From the NCBI GenBank assembly GCA_963781895.1, contig CAWAIM010000018.1, forward strand, positions 1-64,000: a DNA stretch of 64,000 nucleotides, written 5' to 3'. Positions 17,315-26,041 of the stretch are shown piece after piece (the first letter of the stretch is position 1; every line of letters starts with the position of its first letter). A model generated the notes under the pieces. That model was not told where the DNA came from. It ran no database searches and saw only the letters and a program-made list of their open reading frames with translations. Made by a program: the position numbers and the translations under genes. This stretch comes from Roseiarcus sp963781895 (GTDB lineage: Bacteria > Pseudomonadota > Alphaproteobacteria > Rhizobiales > Beijerinckiaceae).

Positions 17315-18364
17315 TCAAGCGGTCCAAGGAGACTGTCCGGCAGGCGGCGCATTCGGCGGCGCCGGCCCGGCGGGTTGAGACGGCGCCGGCGTATCGGGAA
17401 CGCTGCGCGGCGACCTGCGCGCGCCGAGAGCGGCCTCGCTCGCGGCCGTCTCGCCGAACGCGCTCGCGGCGATCTGGCTGATGCCGCCGAGCGTTCCGGC
17501 GAGCGACGACAACTCCATGGGCACGATGAAAACCTTCTGGTTGGGCGCCTGGGCCAGCGCCTGGAGCGCGCGCACATATTTGTCGGCGATCAGGTAATTG
17601 ATCGCGGCCGGGTCCCCGGCGGCCGTCGCCTCGCTGACCAGGCGGGTCGCCGTCGCCTCGGCCTGGGCGGAGCGCTCGCGCGCTTCCGCCGCGCGAAAGG
17701 CGGCTTCGCGCTGCCCTTCGGCCTCCAGCACGACGGCGGCCTTGCGTCCCTCGGCGCGGGTGATGTCGGCCTGCCGCATGCCCTCGGCCTCGAGGATCAC
17801 CGCGCGCTTCTCGCGTTCGGCCTTCATCTGCCGCGCCATGGAATCGACGAGGTCCTTCGGCGGCTCGATGTCCTTGATCTCGATGCGCGTGACCTTGATG
17901 CCCCATGGCTCCGACGCCGCGTCGATCACGCTCAGCAGCCGCTGGTTGATTTCGTCACGGTGCGACAGCAGCTGATCGAGATCCATCGAGCCCATGACGG
18001 TGCGCACGTTGGTCATCACCAGATTGAGCAGCGCCTGCTGAAGATTGGCGATCTCGTAAGAGGCGCGGCGCACGTCGAGCACCTGATAGAAGGCGACGCC
18101 GTCGACCTTCACCGTCGCGTTGTCCCTGGTGATGATCTCCTGGCTCGGCACGTCGACGACCTGCTCCATCACATTGAGCTTGTGGCCGATGCTGTCGACG
18201 TAAGGAAAGATGAGGCCGAGTCCGGGCGTCAGCGTCTTGTTGTATTTGCCGAATCGCTCGACCGTGTAGTTGTAGCCCTGCGGCACCTGCCTGACGCCCA
18301 TCAGCACGGTGATGACGACGAACGCGACGACGATGACGGCGAAGACGCTGACCCCCTCGATCAT
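17315..18364 (-). CDS. SPFH/Band 7 (paraslipin/QmcA-like) membrane protein
   Basis: Stomatin-prohibitin family protein of 349 residues. One N-terminal membrane helix (about 4-22) precedes the Band 7 domain, with VPQGYNYTVERFGKYNKTL, LGLIFPYVDSI and PSQEIITRDNATV. A long Ala/Glu/Arg coiled coil follows (about 195-260), then the conserved NQKVFIVPMELSSLAGTLGGI segment and a proline-rich tail. I chose the ATG at 18364 (GGAG upstream) over an in-frame earlier start whose 45 residues are low-complexity. It forms membrane-scaffold oligomers with NfeD, encoded downstream. Confidence 0.93.
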   Translation of the reverse strand: MIEGVSVFAVIVVAFVVITVLMGVRQVPQGYNYTVERFGKYNKTLTPGLGLIFPYVDSIGHKLNVMEQVVDVPSQEIITRDNATVKVDGVAFYQVLDVRRASYEIANLQQALLNLVMTNVRTVMGSMDLDQLLSHRDEINQRLLSVIDAASEPWGIKVTRIEIKDIEPPKDLVDSMARQMKAEREKRAVILEAEGMRQADITRAEGRKAAVVLEAEGQREAAFRAAEARERSAQAEATATRLVSEATAAGDPAAINYLIADKYVRALQALAQAPNQKVFIVPMELSSLAGTLGGISQIAASAFGETAASEAALGARRSPRSVPDTPAPSQPAGPAPPNAPPAGQSPWTA

Positions 18365-18596
18365 GGACCGATCTCCATTGCCCCGACGGCCGGCGCGCCC
18401 ACCCGAATCGGCGGCCCGGGGCGCGCGCAATGTAGCGGCGAATTCTCGCTCTCGCCACGCAGGGCGACGCGCCTTGCGCGCTGTCCCGCGAATTTTCAAG
18501 CCTGACGCTGGCGGCGCCCGAGCTTCCCCGCGCTCGCGGGCCCCGCGCGGACGCCCGGTCTCGCTGCGTCAAGCGTATCGCCCGCCGACGCTCAGG

Positions 18597-19431
18597 TCAC
18601 TCCGCCAGCGCCACTCCGACGCCGCCGGCGCTCAAGGCGCGGCCCGCGGCGTTCGCCTCCTCGACCCGATCGAGCCGCAAAAGCGCGAGCGCCTCGCGCC
18701 CGGACGACGAACCGAGCGTCCCCACCGCGAGTTCGCCGTCGAGGACTGGCGTTCCCGGCGCCGGCGCCGCGGCGGCGACCTTGACCCGCGCCACGCGCTT
18801 GCGCGCCGACCCGCGGTGCTTCATGCGCGAGACCACCTCCTGGCCGACGTAGCAGCCCTTGTCGAAGTCGACGCCGTTGATGAGGTCGAGATTGGCGTCG
18901 TGCGGAAAGGCGTCTCCATAGGGGTAGTCGACGCCGCCTTTCGGCACGCCGGCGCTGATGCGCAGCGCCTCGTACTGGTTGGCGTTCGCTTCGCCGACCG
19001 CGACCGCCTTGGCGCGCGGCAGGATGGCGCGCCAGCCGAGGCGCGGATCGCGCGGGTCGGCGATAGACAACCCCGCCGGGCGCGTTCTCGGGTTCGCCGC
19101 CCCAATAGGCGATCACCCCATGGTCGGCGCTCTCGTCGGCGATCGCGACCTTGGCGCGCAGCTTGTAGAAGCCGAGCCGCTTGGCGAGATCGGCCGCCTG
19201 GGAAGAAGCGCAGTCGAGGAGGTAGGTCGCGCCCGCTTCGGCCGGAACGCGCGTCACCAGCATATCGAACAAAATCTTGCCCTGGGGCGAAAGCAGCGCG
19301 GCATAGCAGGCCTCGCCCGCACGCAACCGCCCGACGTCGTTGGTCAGAAGGCCCTGCAGGAAACTGGTCGCGTCCTCGCCGGCGACGCGCACCACGCCGC
19401 GATCGTCGAGCAGGGCGGCTTTCTTCGTCAT
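18597..19431 (-). CDS. ygfZ: YgfZ/GcvT-like folate-binding protein (frameshifted as given)
   Basis: Folate-dependent protein that supports Fe-S cluster assembly or repair and tRNA modification. The N-terminal half has FLQGLLTNDVGRL and YAALLSPQGKILFDM; the C-terminal half has the family fingerprint KGCYVGQEVVSRMKHRG with its conserved cysteine. The two halves are in different frames with the junction at about 19070-19074, in a run of four G on the coding strand. Length is 3n+1, so a single extra base explains the split. Start at 19431 reads MTKKAALLDDRGV. It is divergent from the dihydroorotase gene. Confidence 0.86.
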
Positions 19432-19510
19432 GGCGGATCTCCGGTCGCGCTTGCAATGGCGGGACTTGTAAATTAGGCCGCTCGAGCCCCCATGCAAGGA
19501 AGAACGCGCC

Positions 19511-20827
19511 ATGTCGCGCAACTTCGATCTCATTCTGGCGAACGCGACCGTCGTCAACCACGACGGCGCAGGCGTGCGCGACATCGGCGTCCGCGACGGG
19601 CGGATCGCCGAGATCGGCGATTTGAGCGCGGCCGGCGCGGGCGAGCGCGTCGACTGCCGGGGCCTGCACATCCTTCCGGGGGTCATCGACTCGCAGGTGC
19701 ATTTTCGCGAACCGGGCCTCGTCCACAAGGAAGATCTGGAGACCGGCTCGCGCGCGGCCGCGCTGGGCGGGGTGACGGCCGTGTTCGAGATGCCCAACAC
19801 CGACCCGACGACGACCACCGCCGAGGCGCTCGCCGACAAGCTGCGCCGCGCGCAAGGGCGCATGCACTGCGACTTCGCCTTCTGGGTCGGCGGGACGCAC
19901 GACAACGTCGCCGACATTCCCGAACTCGAGCGTCTGCCCGGCGCGGCGGGGATCAAGGTGTTCATGGGCTCCTCCACCGGACGCCTGCTGGTCGCCGACG
20001 ACGCCGGGGTGCTGACGATCCTGAAAAAGACGCGCCGCCGCGCCGCCTTCCACAGCGAGGACGAACAGCGTCTCGAGGAGCGCAAGCCGTTGCGCGTCGC
20101 GGGCGATCCGTCGTCGCATCCGGTCTGGCGCGACGAAATCGCGGCGCTGCGCTCGACCGAGCGCCTCGTTCGCCTGGCGCGCGAGGCGCGCGCGCAGGTG
20201 CACGTGCTGCATGTCTCGACCGCCAAGGAGATGGAGTTTCTCGCGCTCGCCAAGGACGTGGCGAGCTGCGAGGCGACGCCGCATCATCTGACCTTGAGCG
20301 CCGAGGACTATCCGCGCCTGGGAACCAAGCTGCAGATGAATCCGCCGGTCAGGGGGCCGGAGCATCGCGACGCGATCTGGCGGGGCTTGAGCCAGGGCGT
20401 GGTCGACGTCCTCGGCTCCGATCACGCGCCGCACACGCTCGAAGAAAAGGCCAAGCCCTATCCCGCGAGCCCGTCGGGCATGACCGGGGTGCAGACGCTG
20501 GTTCCCATCATGCTCGATCACGTCAGCGCCGGAAGGCTGAGCCTGCAGCGCTTCGTCGATCTGACCAGCGCCGGTCCGCAGCGCATCTTCGGCATCGTCG
20601 GCAAGGGGCGGATCGCGGCGGGCTACGACGCCGACTTCACGATCGTCGATCTGAAGCGGCGCGAGACGATCCGCAATTCCTGGATCGCCTCCCGTTGCGG
20701 CTGGACGCCCTACGACGGCAGGACCGTGACAGGCTGGCCGGTCGGGACCTTCGTGCGCGGACGCCGGGTGATGTGGGAGGGCGAACTGACGGCGCCGTCG
20801 GGGGGCGAGGCGGTGAGGTTCTCCTGA
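19511..20827 (+). CDS. dihydroorotase family amidohydrolase
   Basis: Cyclic amidohydrolase of 438 residues related to dihydroorotase, which closes carbamoyl-aspartate to dihydroorotate in pyrimidine synthesis. The N-terminal metal motif reads DSQVHFREPG (60-69): Gln62 replaces the first His of the usual HxH. Other metal positions look intact: a Lys in GIKVFMGSSTG, His in HVLHVST and Asp in GSDHAPH. The sequence is full length and not otherwise decayed. ATG at 19511 follows GGAAGAACG. From memory, this Gln variant recurs in an alphaproteobacterial dihydroorotase clade, so it may be a lineage trait rather than a dead enzyme. No other pyr gene is adjacent. Confidence 0.87.
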   Translation: MSRNFDLILANATVVNHDGAGVRDIGVRDGRIAEIGDLSAAGAGERVDCRGLHILPGVIDSQVHFREPGLVHKEDLETGSRAAALGGVTAVFEMPNTDPTTTTAEALADKLRRAQGRMHCDFAFWVGGTHDNVADIPELERLPGAAGIKVFMGSSTGRLLVADDAGVLTILKKTRRRAAFHSEDEQRLEERKPLRVAGDPSSHPVWRDEIAALRSTERLVRLAREARAQVHVLHVSTAKEMEFLALAKDVASCEATPHHLTLSAEDYPRLGTKLQMNPPVRGPEHRDAIWRGLSQGVVDVLGSDHAPHTLEEKAKPYPASPSGMTGVQTLVPIMLDHVSAGRLSLQRFVDLTSAGPQRIFGIVGKGRIAAGYDADFTIVDLKRRETIRNSWIASRCGWTPYDGRTVTGWPVGTFVRGRRVMWEGELTAPSGGEAVRFS

Positions 20828-20842
20828 CGAGCGGCGCGCGGG

Positions 20843-21238
20843 CTACCTGCTGATCGTCAGTTTGGCGATATAGCCCGATCGCGTCTCGCCAGCGGCATGC
20901 GCCTCGTCGTCGAGACGCTTGAGCACGCGACGCGGCAGAGAGACGTTGACGCGTTCGATCGTGTCGTCGAGCGCGGCTGGATCGATGGCGACCAACGAAA
21001 GAATCCACCCGGCGTATTCTGGCTTGGCGCGAATTGCCTCGAGAGAAGAGGGCGGCGGCACGGAATCGCCGGCGTCCAGCGCCGCGTCGATCCAGGCCAG
21101 TCCCGCCTCTTCCGCGCCTGCGATCGCTTCCTCCAATGTGTCGCCAGCCGAAAAGCAGCCGGGCAAATCGGGGACAACGACGCCGTAGTCTGAGTGGTCG
21201 GTCCGGGGTTCTATGGCGATGGGGTAACGCATGGTCAA
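20843..21238 (-). CDS. hicB: HicB family antitoxin
   Basis: Antitoxin of 131 residues (129 if ATG at 21232 is used). The N-terminal partial RNase-H-like HicB fold reads DYGVVVPDLPGCFSAGDTLEEAI, and the C-terminus (RVNVSLPRRVLKRLDDEA, then SGYIAKL) is a ribbon-helix-helix DNA-binding domain. It should neutralise HicA and repress the operon. The start overlaps the hicA stop by four bases (ATGA). The gene order toxin then antitoxin is the usual one for HicAB. It converges on the dihydroorotase gene. Confidence 0.92.
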   Translation of the reverse strand: MTMRYPIAIEPRTDHSDYGVVVPDLPGCFSAGDTLEEAIAGAEEAGLAWIDAALDAGDSVPPPSSLEAIRAKPEYAGWILSLVAIDPAALDDTIERVNVSLPRRVLKRLDDEAHAAGETRSGYIAKLTISR

Positions 21239-21414
21239 AGGCCCGCTTGTTTACGGATCGCGGCGACAAGGCCGACGCCCAATTCGTGCTTCGGATGCGG
21301 CACGACCACAACGCCGCGTCGTCGCGGATGAGTGAATACGTGGTGGGAGCCCCGAACGCGTTTCAAGACCCAGCCGGCATCTTCTAATTCACGAATCAGG
21401 TCGGCGCTTCTCAC
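21235..21414 (-). CDS. hicA: HicA family toxin
   Basis: Double-stranded-RNA-binding-like mRNA interferase of 59 residues. It reads VRSADLIRELEDAGWVLKRV and then GSHHVFTHP, with the catalytic His24. I chose the GTG at 21414 because homology starts there; an upstream in-frame start would begin inside the promoter described at 21422-21450. No ribosome site precedes the GTG and the predicted transcription start almost coincides with it, so the message may be leaderless. It overlaps hicB by four bases. Confidence 0.9.
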   Translation of the reverse strand: MRSADLIRELEDAGWVLKRVRGSHHVFTHPRRRGVVVVPHPKHELGVGLVAAIRKQAGL

Positions 21415-21450
21415 CGTGTGTATTAAACACACAGGCGACACTTGGGTCAA
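21414..21450 (-). promoter_or_regulatory. hicAB promoter with overlapping palindromic operator
   Basis: On the minus strand TTGACC (21450-21445), a 17-base spacer and TTTAAT (21427-21422) form a near-consensus promoter. A perfect inverted repeat GTGTGT-ATTAA-ACACAC (21416-21432, plus strand) covers the -10 and start site, where autoregulation by the HicB ribbon-helix-helix domain would be expected. Confidence 0.68.
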
Positions 21451-21478
21451 GGCGATCGGACTGGCCAAAATTCTCGCC

Positions 21479-21953
21479 TCACCCCACCACCTGCATCGTC
21501 AGCCAGGTCGCCGCCAGCGCCGGCTTCTCCGCGCCTTCGATTTCGACGCTGACGTCGTAGGTCAATTGCCAGTCGCGCGCCGAGCGCGCCGTCACGGAGC
21601 GAAGCGTGAAGCGCGCGCGCACGCGGCTTCCCGCGCGCACCGGATTGAGAAAGCGCACCTTGTCGAAGCCGTAGTTCACGCCGTGCGCCGTCCCCTCGAT
21701 CCTGGGCAGCGCGCTGTAGGCCATGGCGGAGAGCAGCGACAGGGTGAGGAACCCGTGCGCGACCGTCCCCCCGAACAGGGTCGTGGGCCGCCCGCTCGGG
21801 GTCGATGTGGATGAACTGCTCGTCCTCGGTCACCTTGGCGAAGGCGTCGATGCGCGCCTGGTCGACGACGAACCAATCGGAAACGAAAGTCTCGCCCGCG
21901 CGCCGGGCGAGGTCGCCGGCCGCGATCGTCTGCCCGCGCGGCCCGGCGCTCAT
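21479..21953 (-). CDS. MaoC family dehydratase (frameshifted as given)
   Basis: Hot-dog-fold enoyl-CoA hydratase-like protein of about 158 residues. The first part has DQARIDAFAKVTEDEQFIH, with the D-Q-x-IH substrate-loop motif of R-specific hydratases. After the break come LFGGTVAHGFLTLSLL and GVNYGFDKVRFLNPVRAGS, the other family hallmarks. The frame changes at about 21787-21800 in a G/C-rich run; length is 3n+1. Its ATG overlaps the stop of the preceding SDR gene by four bases, so the reductase and hydratase are translationally coupled and probably act on the same acyl-CoA intermediates. Confidence 0.85.
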
Positions 21954-22762
21954 TTGTTGTCTCCGAACATGGGCGGCGGCGCGGCGACGCCGACGCCGCC
22001 GTCGACCGGCACGATCGCGCCGGTCGTATAGGCGCCGCCGAGCCCGGTCAGGAACAGGATGGCGCCGGCGATGTCCTCGGGGCGACCGAGACGGCCCATC
22101 GGCACCGCCTTCGCGCCCCGCGCCGCCCCCCCTTCGTGCCGAAGCGCGAAACGGGTCATGTTGGTCGCGAACGGCCCGGGCGCGATGGCGTTGATCGTCA
22201 CCTGCCGGCCCGCGAATTCCTGGGCGAGAATTCGGGTCAAATGGTGCACGGCCGACTTGGAGGCGGAATAGGCATAGGCGTTCTCGGACTGGGTGACGTA
22301 ACCCATCACGGAGCCGATGTTGACGACCGTCGAGGGTCTCTCCTGGCTCGCCGAGGCGACCAGCATCGGCGCGAGATCGCGCGTCAGGGAGAACAGGCCG
22401 GCGACGTTGACGCTCATCACCCGCTCCCAAGCTTTCCAGGGAAAGCTCTCGAACGGCTCGCCCCAGTTCGCGCCGGCGTTGTTGACGAGGATATGCAGAC
22501 CCTCGGTTCGCCTGCGCGTCTCGGCGACCAGCGCGGCGACGCCCTCCTCGCTCGCCACCGTGCCGCCAAACCCCTCGCACGGCCCCAGCGCCGACAGTTC
22601 CTTGGCCGCCGCCTCGCAGGCCTCCGCCTTGCGCGAGGCGATCAGCACCCGCGCCCCGGCGGTCAGCAGCGCCTCGGCGCACATCCGCCCCAGCCCCGTC
22701 GCCCCGCCGGTGACGAGCGCCGTGCGGCCGCGCACGGAAAAGAGATCGGTCAAGGCCAACAT
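21950..22762 (-). CDS. SDR family oxidoreductase, 3-ketoacyl reductase-like
   Basis: Classical SDR of 270 residues. TGGATGLGR (cofactor loop), NNAGANWGEPF, IGSVMGY with the catalytic Ser and YSASKSAVHHL with Tyr and Lys are all present. The C-terminus ends VDGGVGVAAPP, as in FabG-like enzymes. It is coupled by a four-base overlap to the MaoC hydratase gene downstream, which suggests a beta-oxidation-like or polyhydroxyalkanoate-type step. Start at 22762 follows GAGGAGAAAG. Confidence 0.9.
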   Translation of the reverse strand: MLALTDLFSVRGRTALVTGGATGLGRMCAEALLTAGARVLIASRKAEACEAAAKELSALGPCEGFGGTVASEEGVAALVAETRRRTEGLHILVNNAGANWGEPFESFPWKAWERVMSVNVAGLFSLTRDLAPMLVASASQERPSTVVNIGSVMGYVTQSENAYAYSASKSAVHHLTRILAQEFAGRQVTINAIAPGPFATNMTRFALRHEGGAARGAKAVPMGRLGRPEDIAGAILFLTGLGGAYTTGAIVPVDGGVGVAAPPPMFGDNK

Positions 22763-22832
22763 GCTTTCTCCTCGAGGCTCGAAGCGACGGCGAACCCGGC
22801 GAACGCCGCGTCTGCGCCAACGCGCGCTCATA

Positions 22833-23496
22833 TTACAAGATCGCCGGCCCACCCTTGGCCAGCGCGCGCATATAGGCGGGCCGGGCGCGAATGCGTCGCA
22901 GGAAATTCCCACAGCCTGGGCCGGCGGGCGTCGAGTCCGGCGCGGGCGGCGGCGGCCTCCAGCGGAAAGCTCATCTGAACGTCGGCCGCCGAAAAGACGT
23001 CGCCGGCGAACCATTGGCGACCGCCAAGCTCGCCCTCGAGAAAATCGAGATGGCGCCCGATCTGCGGGTCGACAAAGGAGGCGAGCCCCTTTGCCGACAT
23101 CGCGCGGGCGACCGGTCGGACGAGAGCCGGCGCGCCGCGCGGCAGCCGTTTCAGCACCAGCTTCAACAGCAGCGGCGGCATCAGCGAGCCTTCCGCGTAA
23201 TGCATGAAATAGGCGTAGCGCAGGCCCTCCGCCGACCCGGGCGGCGGGCGGAAGCGGCCAGCGCCGTAGGCGTCGACCAGGTATTCCAGGATGGCGCCGG
23301 ACTCGGCGAGCGTTTTGTCGCCGTCGGAGATCACCGGCGATTTGCCGAGGGGATGCACGGCCCTCAGCGAAGCCGGCGCCAACAGGGTTTCCGGATCGCG
23401 CGCATAGTGGCGGATTTCGTAGTCGAGATCGAGTTCCTCGAGCAGCCACAGGACGCGCTGGGAGCGTGAATGGTCGAGGTGATGGACGACGATCAT
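22833..23496 (-). CDS. glutathione S-transferase (C-terminal frameshift as given)
   Basis: GST of about 220 residues. The thioredoxin-like N-domain reads VHHLDHSRSQRVLWLLEELD and HPLGKSPVISDGD, with ESGAILEYLVD binding the gamma-glutamyl part of glutathione. An all-helical C-domain follows. Near the end, correct family sequence (LRRIRARPAYMRAL) is found only in the next frame, with the break in a three-T run at 22903-22905. Removing one base gives a stop at 22833. Divergent from the FMN reductase gene. Confidence 0.86.
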
Positions 23497-23686
23497 TGGC
23501 TCTCAAATCCCGGCGCCTGCGTCGCGCGAGCGTCGTCGGTATCGCAGGGTTTGGCAAGGCCTGGCTGGGCGGCGCTCACCGGCGGCGCCCGTCGGCGATA
23601 TTGCGCCGTTCGACGCGGGCGCGCTACGATGACGCGCCTGGAGCCCCGCCGACCGCCCCGTGACATTGGATCCTTGGAGAGCGCCG

Positions 23687-24247
23687 ATGACCGCCGACAA
23701 GCCGCTTCATTTCGTCGTCATGGTCGGCAGCCTGCGCCGCGCCTCGTTCAACGCGGCCATCGCGCGGGCCTTGCCCGTGCTCGCCCCGGACGGGGTGTCG
23801 ATCACGCCGCTGGGCTCGGTCGGCGACTTCCCGCTCTACAACTTCGACGTGCAGGAAAAGGGATTTCCGCCTGTGGTGACCGCGATGGCCAAGGCGATCG
23901 CCGAGGCGGACGGGGTGATCTTTGTCACGCCCGAGTACAACCATTCGGTCCCCGGCGCGCTCAAGAACGCCATCGACTGGATATCGCGCCTGCCCAATCA
24001 GCCCTTCGCCGGCAAGCCGGTCGCCATTCAGAGCGCCTCGCCCGGCCTGTTCGGCGGCCTGAGGGCGCAGCTTCACTTGCGCCACATGTTCGTCTACCTC
24101 GACGCGCGGCCCTTGAACAAACCCGAGGTCATCATCCCGCAGGTCAACACGAAAATCGACCCGGCGACCGGCGAACTGACTGATCCGGCGACGCGCGGCT
24201 TCATCGCCGATCAGCTCAAGGCCTTCGCCGCCTTTGTCCGGCGTTGA
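23687..24247 (+). CDS. NADPH-dependent FMN reductase family protein
   Basis: Flavodoxin-like protein of 186 residues. VVMVGSLRRASFN (FMN phosphate loop), TPEYNHSVPGALKNAIDW and SPGLFGGLRAQLHLR are the signatures of ChrR/azoreductase-type NAD(P)H:FMN or quinone reductases. Such enzymes reduce quinones, azo dyes or chromate, or supply reduced flavin. The start at 23687 has GGAGAG eight bases upstream. It is followed after 31 bases by the nitrilase-family gene and, beyond that, by the corrinoid cluster, but a functional link is not shown. Confidence 0.9.
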   Translation: MTADKPLHFVVMVGSLRRASFNAAIARALPVLAPDGVSITPLGSVGDFPLYNFDVQEKGFPPVVTAMAKAIAEADGVIFVTPEYNHSVPGALKNAIDWISRLPNQPFAGKPVAIQSASPGLFGGLRAQLHLRHMFVYLDARPLNKPEVIIPQVNTKIDPATGELTDPATRGFIADQLKAFAAFVRR

Positions 24248-24278
24248 CGGGTCCGGACGGTCCGATCAGAGTAAATTC

Positions 24279-25115
24279 ATGAAAGTCTCCCTCATTCAGA
24301 TGAACTCGATCAGCGACAAGGCCGCCAATGTGGCGGCGGCGGAAGCGCTGATCGAGCGGGCGGTCAGGGAGGAGGCGCCGGACTGGGTGCTGCTGCCGGA
24401 GCAATTCGATTGGGCGGGCGGCCTCAAGGGCGACAAGTTCGCCAACGCCGAGAGCTTCCCCGGCGGCCCGGCCTATGAAATGGCGCGCCGGCAGGCGATC
24501 AGACATCGCATCTTCGTCCATGCCGGCTCGATCATGGAAAAGATCGACGGCGAGGAGCGCATCCACAACACCTCGGTCGTCTTCAACCGCGAGGGCGAGG
24601 AGATCGCCCGCTACCGCAAGATCCATCTGTTCGACGTGACGACGCCGGACGGCGCGTCCTACCGGGAAAGCGCGACGGTGAAGGCGGGCGACGCGGTCGT
24701 GACCTACGATTGCGAAGGCGTCACGGTCGGCTGCGCGATCTGCTACGATCTGCGCTTTCCCGACCTCTTCCAGGCGCTGGCGGAAAAGGGCGCGGAGATC
24801 ATCGCCCTGCCGGCCGCCTTCACCATGCAAACCGGCAAGGACCATTGGGAGGTGCTGTTGCGCGCGCGCGCCATCGAAACGCAGACCTACCTGTGCGCCA
24901 GCGCTCAGACCGGGTCCTTCGCCGCGGGCAACGAGCAGCGGCAGACTTACGGTCATTCGCTGGTCGCCGACCCCTGGGGCCATGTGGTCGCCAAGGCCTC
25001 CGACGGGGTCGGAATCGTCTCCGCCCGGCTCGACCCGGCCCGGGTCAAACGGGTGCGGGCGATGATTCCGGTCGCCGAGCACAAGGTCAGGATCGCCCGC
25101 GCGCCGGCCGCCTGA
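24279..25115 (+). CDS. carbon-nitrogen hydrolase (Nit1/deaminated glutathione amidase-like)
   Basis: Nitrilase-superfamily amidase of 278 residues. The catalytic triad is visible: Glu41 in LLPEQFDW, Lys114 in YRKIHLFDV and Cys155 in AICYDLRFP. DLRFPDLFQALAEKGAE and HSLVADPWGHVVA fit the Nit1/Nit2 branch, which hydrolyses deaminated glutathione (metabolite repair) or omega-amides such as alpha-ketoglutaramate. Start at 24279 has only a weak purine stretch. A tiny open frame (25169-25201) lies downstream but is not supported as a gene. Confidence 0.9.
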   Translation: MKVSLIQMNSISDKAANVAAAEALIERAVREEAPDWVLLPEQFDWAGGLKGDKFANAESFPGGPAYEMARRQAIRHRIFVHAGSIMEKIDGEERIHNTSVVFNREGEEIARYRKIHLFDVTTPDGASYRESATVKAGDAVVTYDCEGVTVGCAICYDLRFPDLFQALAEKGAEIIALPAAFTMQTGKDHWEVLLRARAIETQTYLCASAQTGSFAAGNEQRQTYGHSLVADPWGHVVAKASDGVGIVSARLDPARVKRVRAMIPVAEHKVRIARAPAA

Positions 25116-25264
25116 GGCGCTTCGACGCCGGGCCGAAACGCAAAATCTTGGGACGCCGAGGTTTTATTATGCTTCTCGGTAAGAAGTCCGCGCGCCAATA
25201 GTGGTCGCGTCCGCCTCGCCCGCGGACGCGACATCGAGACCCTGCGTGGCGCGAGACCTAACTC

Positions 25265-25972
25265 ATGGCGGACGACGAACTCGACCTTAAGACCCTCGCC
25301 GACGACGAACTCGTCGGCCAGATGCACGACGATCTCTACGACGGCCTCAAGGAAGAGATCGAGGACGGCGTCAGAATTCTGCTCGATCGCGGCTGGGCGC
25401 CCTATGACGTGCTGACCAAGGCGCTGGTCGAGGGCATGCGCATCGTCGGCATCGATTTTCGCGACGGCATCCTGTTCGTGCCGGAAGTGCTGATGTCGGC
25501 CAACGCGATGAAGGCCGGCATGGCGATCCTCAGGCCGCTGCTGGCGGCGACCGGGGCGCCGAAGATGGGCAAGATGGTGATCGGCACCGTCAAGGGCGAC
25601 ATCCACGACATCGGCAAGAATCTGGTCTGCATGATGATGGAGGGCGCCGGCTTCGAGGTGTTCGACATCGGCATCAACAACAGCGTCGACAAATATCTCG
25701 AGGCGATCGAGAAGCACCAGCCCGAAATTCTGGGCATGTCCGCCCTGCTGACGACGACCATGCCCTATATGAAGGTCGTCATCGACACGCTCAAGGACAA
25801 GGGCATCCGCAACGACCATATCGTGCTCGTCGGCGGCGCGCCGCTCAACGAATCCTTCGCCGAGGCGATCGGCGCGGACGCCTATTGCCGCGACGCGGCG
25901 GTCACGGTCGAAACCGCCAGGACGCTGCTCGCGCGCCGGCAGGGCTCGCTGCAGGCGCATGAACAGGTCTGA
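25265..25972 (+). CDS. corrinoid protein (methyltransferase cobalamin-binding subunit)
   Basis: Cobalamin carrier of 235 residues in the MtbC/MttC/MtgC style. The N-terminal half (1-95) is the helical cap domain with GIDFRDGILFVPEVLMSANAM. The C-terminal half is the B12-binding Rossmann domain: GDIHDIGKN (111-119) with His114 as lower cobalt ligand, MSALLTTTM and LVGGAPLNESFAEAIGADAY. It shuttles a methyl group between a methyltransferase and methyl-H4folate. First gene of a co-directional run to 32950. No substrate methyltransferase precedes it. Confidence 0.93.
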   Translation: MADDELDLKTLADDELVGQMHDDLYDGLKEEIEDGVRILLDRGWAPYDVLTKALVEGMRIVGIDFRDGILFVPEVLMSANAMKAGMAILRPLLAATGAPKMGKMVIGTVKGDIHDIGKNLVCMMMEGAGFEVFDIGINNSVDKYLEAIEKHQPEILGMSALLTTTMPYMKVVIDTLKDKGIRNDHIVLVGGAPLNESFAEAIGADAYCRDAAVTVETARTLLARRQGSLQAHEQV

Positions 25973-26041
25973 GGCCGCTCTCATCCCGCTCTTCCGGGCG
26001 AAGGACGCGGTCGAAGCCGACATCAGGAGCTCGGAAGTTCC

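Noticed and set aside
25116..25264. Cobalamin riboswitch upstream of the corrinoid gene
   Set aside because: The gap is only about 150 bases and I could not find the conserved B12-box core; a covariance-model search would settle it.
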